A stretch of DNA of 15,394 nucleotides from Bacteriovoracaceae bacterium UBA4097. Lineage in GTDB: Bacteria; Bdellovibrionota; Bacteriovoracia; Bacteriovoracales; Bacteriovoracaceae. Below, piece after piece: positions 14,316-15,394 of this stretch. The notes under the pieces are model-generated. The model saw only the letters and a list, made by a program, of their open reading frames with translations, made no database searches and was not told where the DNA came from. Both the position numbers and the translations under genes were made by a program. Every line of letters begins with the position of its first letter. The stretch's first letter is position 1. Location of the stretch: NCBI GenBank assembly GCA_002381765.1, contig DFXX01000068.1:1-15394 (forward strand), written 5' to 3'.

Positions 14316-15070
14316 AAGTTAAAGACAACACCATCATCTTCCAAAACTTGCACTGCTTGACCTATTCGAGAAATTTCTTGCATGATCTCTTCCCGATAAT
14401 TGGGCTTCAAGTGGGTGAGAATCACCGGCACATTCGGCATCTTCCTGAGCTCAGCTTTTAAGCTGTCGGCTGTGTGATGATCTGATAAGTTTGCTACATT
14501 TTGTAAACGATTAGGAAAGCTCACCTCGGTGAAGATCGCCACGAGATTATCTATTTGATGGGCCAATTTCCAGATATTTTCTGTGGGTCCGGTATCCCCG
14601 GTGAAGAGGATGGTCTTTCCGGCTTTTTCGATAAAGTACCCCATGGCATCGTGTGCATGATTTACCTTGACCCCTGTTACAGAGTAATCACCTACCAAAA
14701 ATGGTTGTTTTTCCACCACCTCATGAAGTTTTATGGTGGGATTATCACTGGATGGCAATAGCGTGAAATCCGGCCAGACAATATCATTTAAGAGATGGGC
14801 CTTGATAATTCCCTTAACCGTGGCATGAGTATAGACATGGAAAGGCCCAGGCTTCATACCAAAGCAGTTATCACAAAGGAAGGCGAGATCTTTAATATGA
14901 TCGAGATGGCAGTGAGTGATGAGAATATTTTCGATTTTAGCTTGATCATCAACCGAGAGAGTGCCGGCCACTCCTCCCGCATCAACAAGAAGAGTGTTAT
15001 CAATTAAAAAGGAAGTCGTGGCAAAGCCCTTTGCCAGTCCCCCATGTCCACCGAGCACATGTATTTTCAT
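14312..15070 (-). CDS. Metallo-beta-lactamase-fold hydrolase, class II cyclic-nucleotide phosphodiesterase-like
   Basis: The 252-residue protein has an intact two-metal site: His53, His55, Asp57 and His58 in THCHLDH, His138/His140 in VNHAHDAMGY, Asp159 in FTGDTGP, and His220 in ILTHLKP. The GGxGGLAKGFATTSFLID start and the THCHLDHIKDLAFLCDNCFG context resemble the class II 3',5'-cyclic-nucleotide phosphodiesterases (CpdP type), so cAMP or a related cyclic nucleotide is the likely substrate; RNase Z-like or other phosphodiesterase activity is possible. There is no signal peptide, so it is cytoplasmic. It lies 24 bases behind rsmI. No Shine-Dalgarno precedes the ATG, but a promoter ends six bases before it (15077-15105), suggesting leaderless mRNA in addition to read-through. 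Confidence 0.85.
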   Translation of the reverse strand: MKIHVLGGHGGLAKGFATTSFLIDNTLLVDAGGVAGTLSVDDQAKIENILITHCHLDHIKDLAFLCDNCFGMKPGPFHVYTHATVKGIIKAHLLNDIVWPDFTLLPSSDNPTIKLHEVVEKQPFLVGDYSVTGVKVNHAHDAMGYFIEKAGKTILFTGDTGPTENIWKLAHQIDNLVAIFTEVSFPNRLQNVANLSDHHTADSLKAELRKMPNVPVILTHLKPNYREEIMQEISRIGQAVQVLEDDGVVFNF

Positions 15071-15076
15071 CTAAAT

Positions 15077-15105
15077 ATTGTAAGGGGAATAATCTTAATC
15101 CTCAA
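15077..15105 (-). promoter_or_regulatory. Candidate leaderless promoter for the MBL-fold gene
   Basis: On the minus strand TTGAGG (15105-15100), a 17-base spacer and TACAAT (15082-15077, 5 of 6) are followed by six bases and then the ATG at 15070. The transcript would begin at the start codon, and no Shine-Dalgarno is present. The -35 box lies in the last codons of rsmI. Confidence 0.45.
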
Positions 15106-15394
15106 TGCTCTGCTTTTGCCGATTAAGTTCGGAATAAATTTCCTTAGAGGACCGATCAAGAATGAGTCCCAAGAGTTTGGCCACTTGCTTAGGGGCCGCT
15201 CCCTTACTCACGATCTCTTCGGCAATAGTCTTAAGCTCTGAATTTGCGATAGTCTGCTCTCCCAGGGCCTTATTCACTAAGAGCACAAACTCGCCTTTAA
15301 AGGTTACCTCGGCTTTGCGCTCGCTCCACTCTCTGGCTGCTTTAAGCCTTATCACCTGCTCAAACTTTTTAGAGAGCTCCCTCACGATAGCAAC
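15095..15394 (-). CDS. rsmI: 16S rRNA 2'-O-ribose methyltransferase RsmI, C-terminal part
   Basis: The frame enters from the window edge without a start codon (VAIVRELSKKFEQVIR) and ends at TAA 15097-15095, showing the last 99 residues. ARELxKKFE followed by a KGEFVLLV segment is the hallmark C-terminal end of RsmI, which methylates C1402 of 16S rRNA at the 2'-oxygen in the decoding centre, using S-adenosylmethionine. The helical tail (IANSELKTIAEEIVSKGAAPKQVAKLLGLILD) matches the usual C-terminal helices. A GTG at 15385 is internal, not a start, because RELSKKFE continues family sequence upstream of it. The MBL-fold gene follows 24 bases later on the same strand. Confidence 0.85.
   Translation of the reverse strand, partial: VAIVRELSKKFEQVIRLKAAREWSERKAEVTFKGEFVLLVNKALGEQTIANSELKTIAEEIVSKGAAPKQVAKLLGLILDRSSKEIYSELNRQKQSIED

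Overview
The window looks like a chromosomal housekeeping stretch from a Gram-negative bacterium, most plausibly a predatory Bdellovibrionota relative (Bacteriovorax/Peredibacter type). This is inferred from the set of diderm envelope genes (LptD with a CxxC motif, lipoprotein signals, a SurE/M23 pair), the many secreted proteins of unknown function and a moderate GC content; no rRNA or other marker gene is present to confirm it. There are no tRNA or rRNA genes, CRISPR arrays, insertion sequences or phage genes.

Layout. Positions 1-220 (minus) hold the start of a lipoprotein gene cut by the window edge. A 459-base intergenic region follows; it contains a possible minus-strand small RNA with its own terminator. 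Positions 680-2479 (plus) form a tightly overlapping three-gene unit: a 105-residue protein, a 418-residue lipoprotein and a very small [2Fe-2S] ferredoxin-like protein starting with TTG. A convergent secreted protein of unknown function (2483-3226, minus) shares a divergent promoter region with a secreted endonuclease/exonuclease/phosphatase-family enzyme (3464-4351, plus). That gene ends at a clear terminator and is followed by a DEDDh exonuclease (4444-5037, plus).

Positions 5034-12004 (minus) are one compact seven-gene cluster read accD, folC, lptD, PabA/TrpG-type amidotransferase, TrpF-like protein, surE, M23 lipoprotein. Adjacent genes are 8 bases apart or less, or overlap, including a 131-base folC/lptD overlap in which the LptD signal peptide is encoded inside folC. 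The cluster combines fatty acid synthesis, folate, LPS export, nucleotide salvage or stress and cell wall remodelling.

Positions 12258-14315 (plus) encode a large secreted cysteine-rich protein with Ig-like modules and charged linkers. It converges on a metallo-beta-lactamase-fold hydrolase resembling class II cyclic-nucleotide phosphodiesterases (14312-15070, minus), which lies behind the 3' end of rsmI (15095-15394, minus, cut by the edge).

No wholly new defence or mobile system is visible. The best leads are the TrpF-like pseudoenzyme beside an amidotransferase, the miniature ferredoxin in its lipoprotein unit, the unexplained minus-strand RNA unit at 427-512, and genes apparently started from leaderless promoters.
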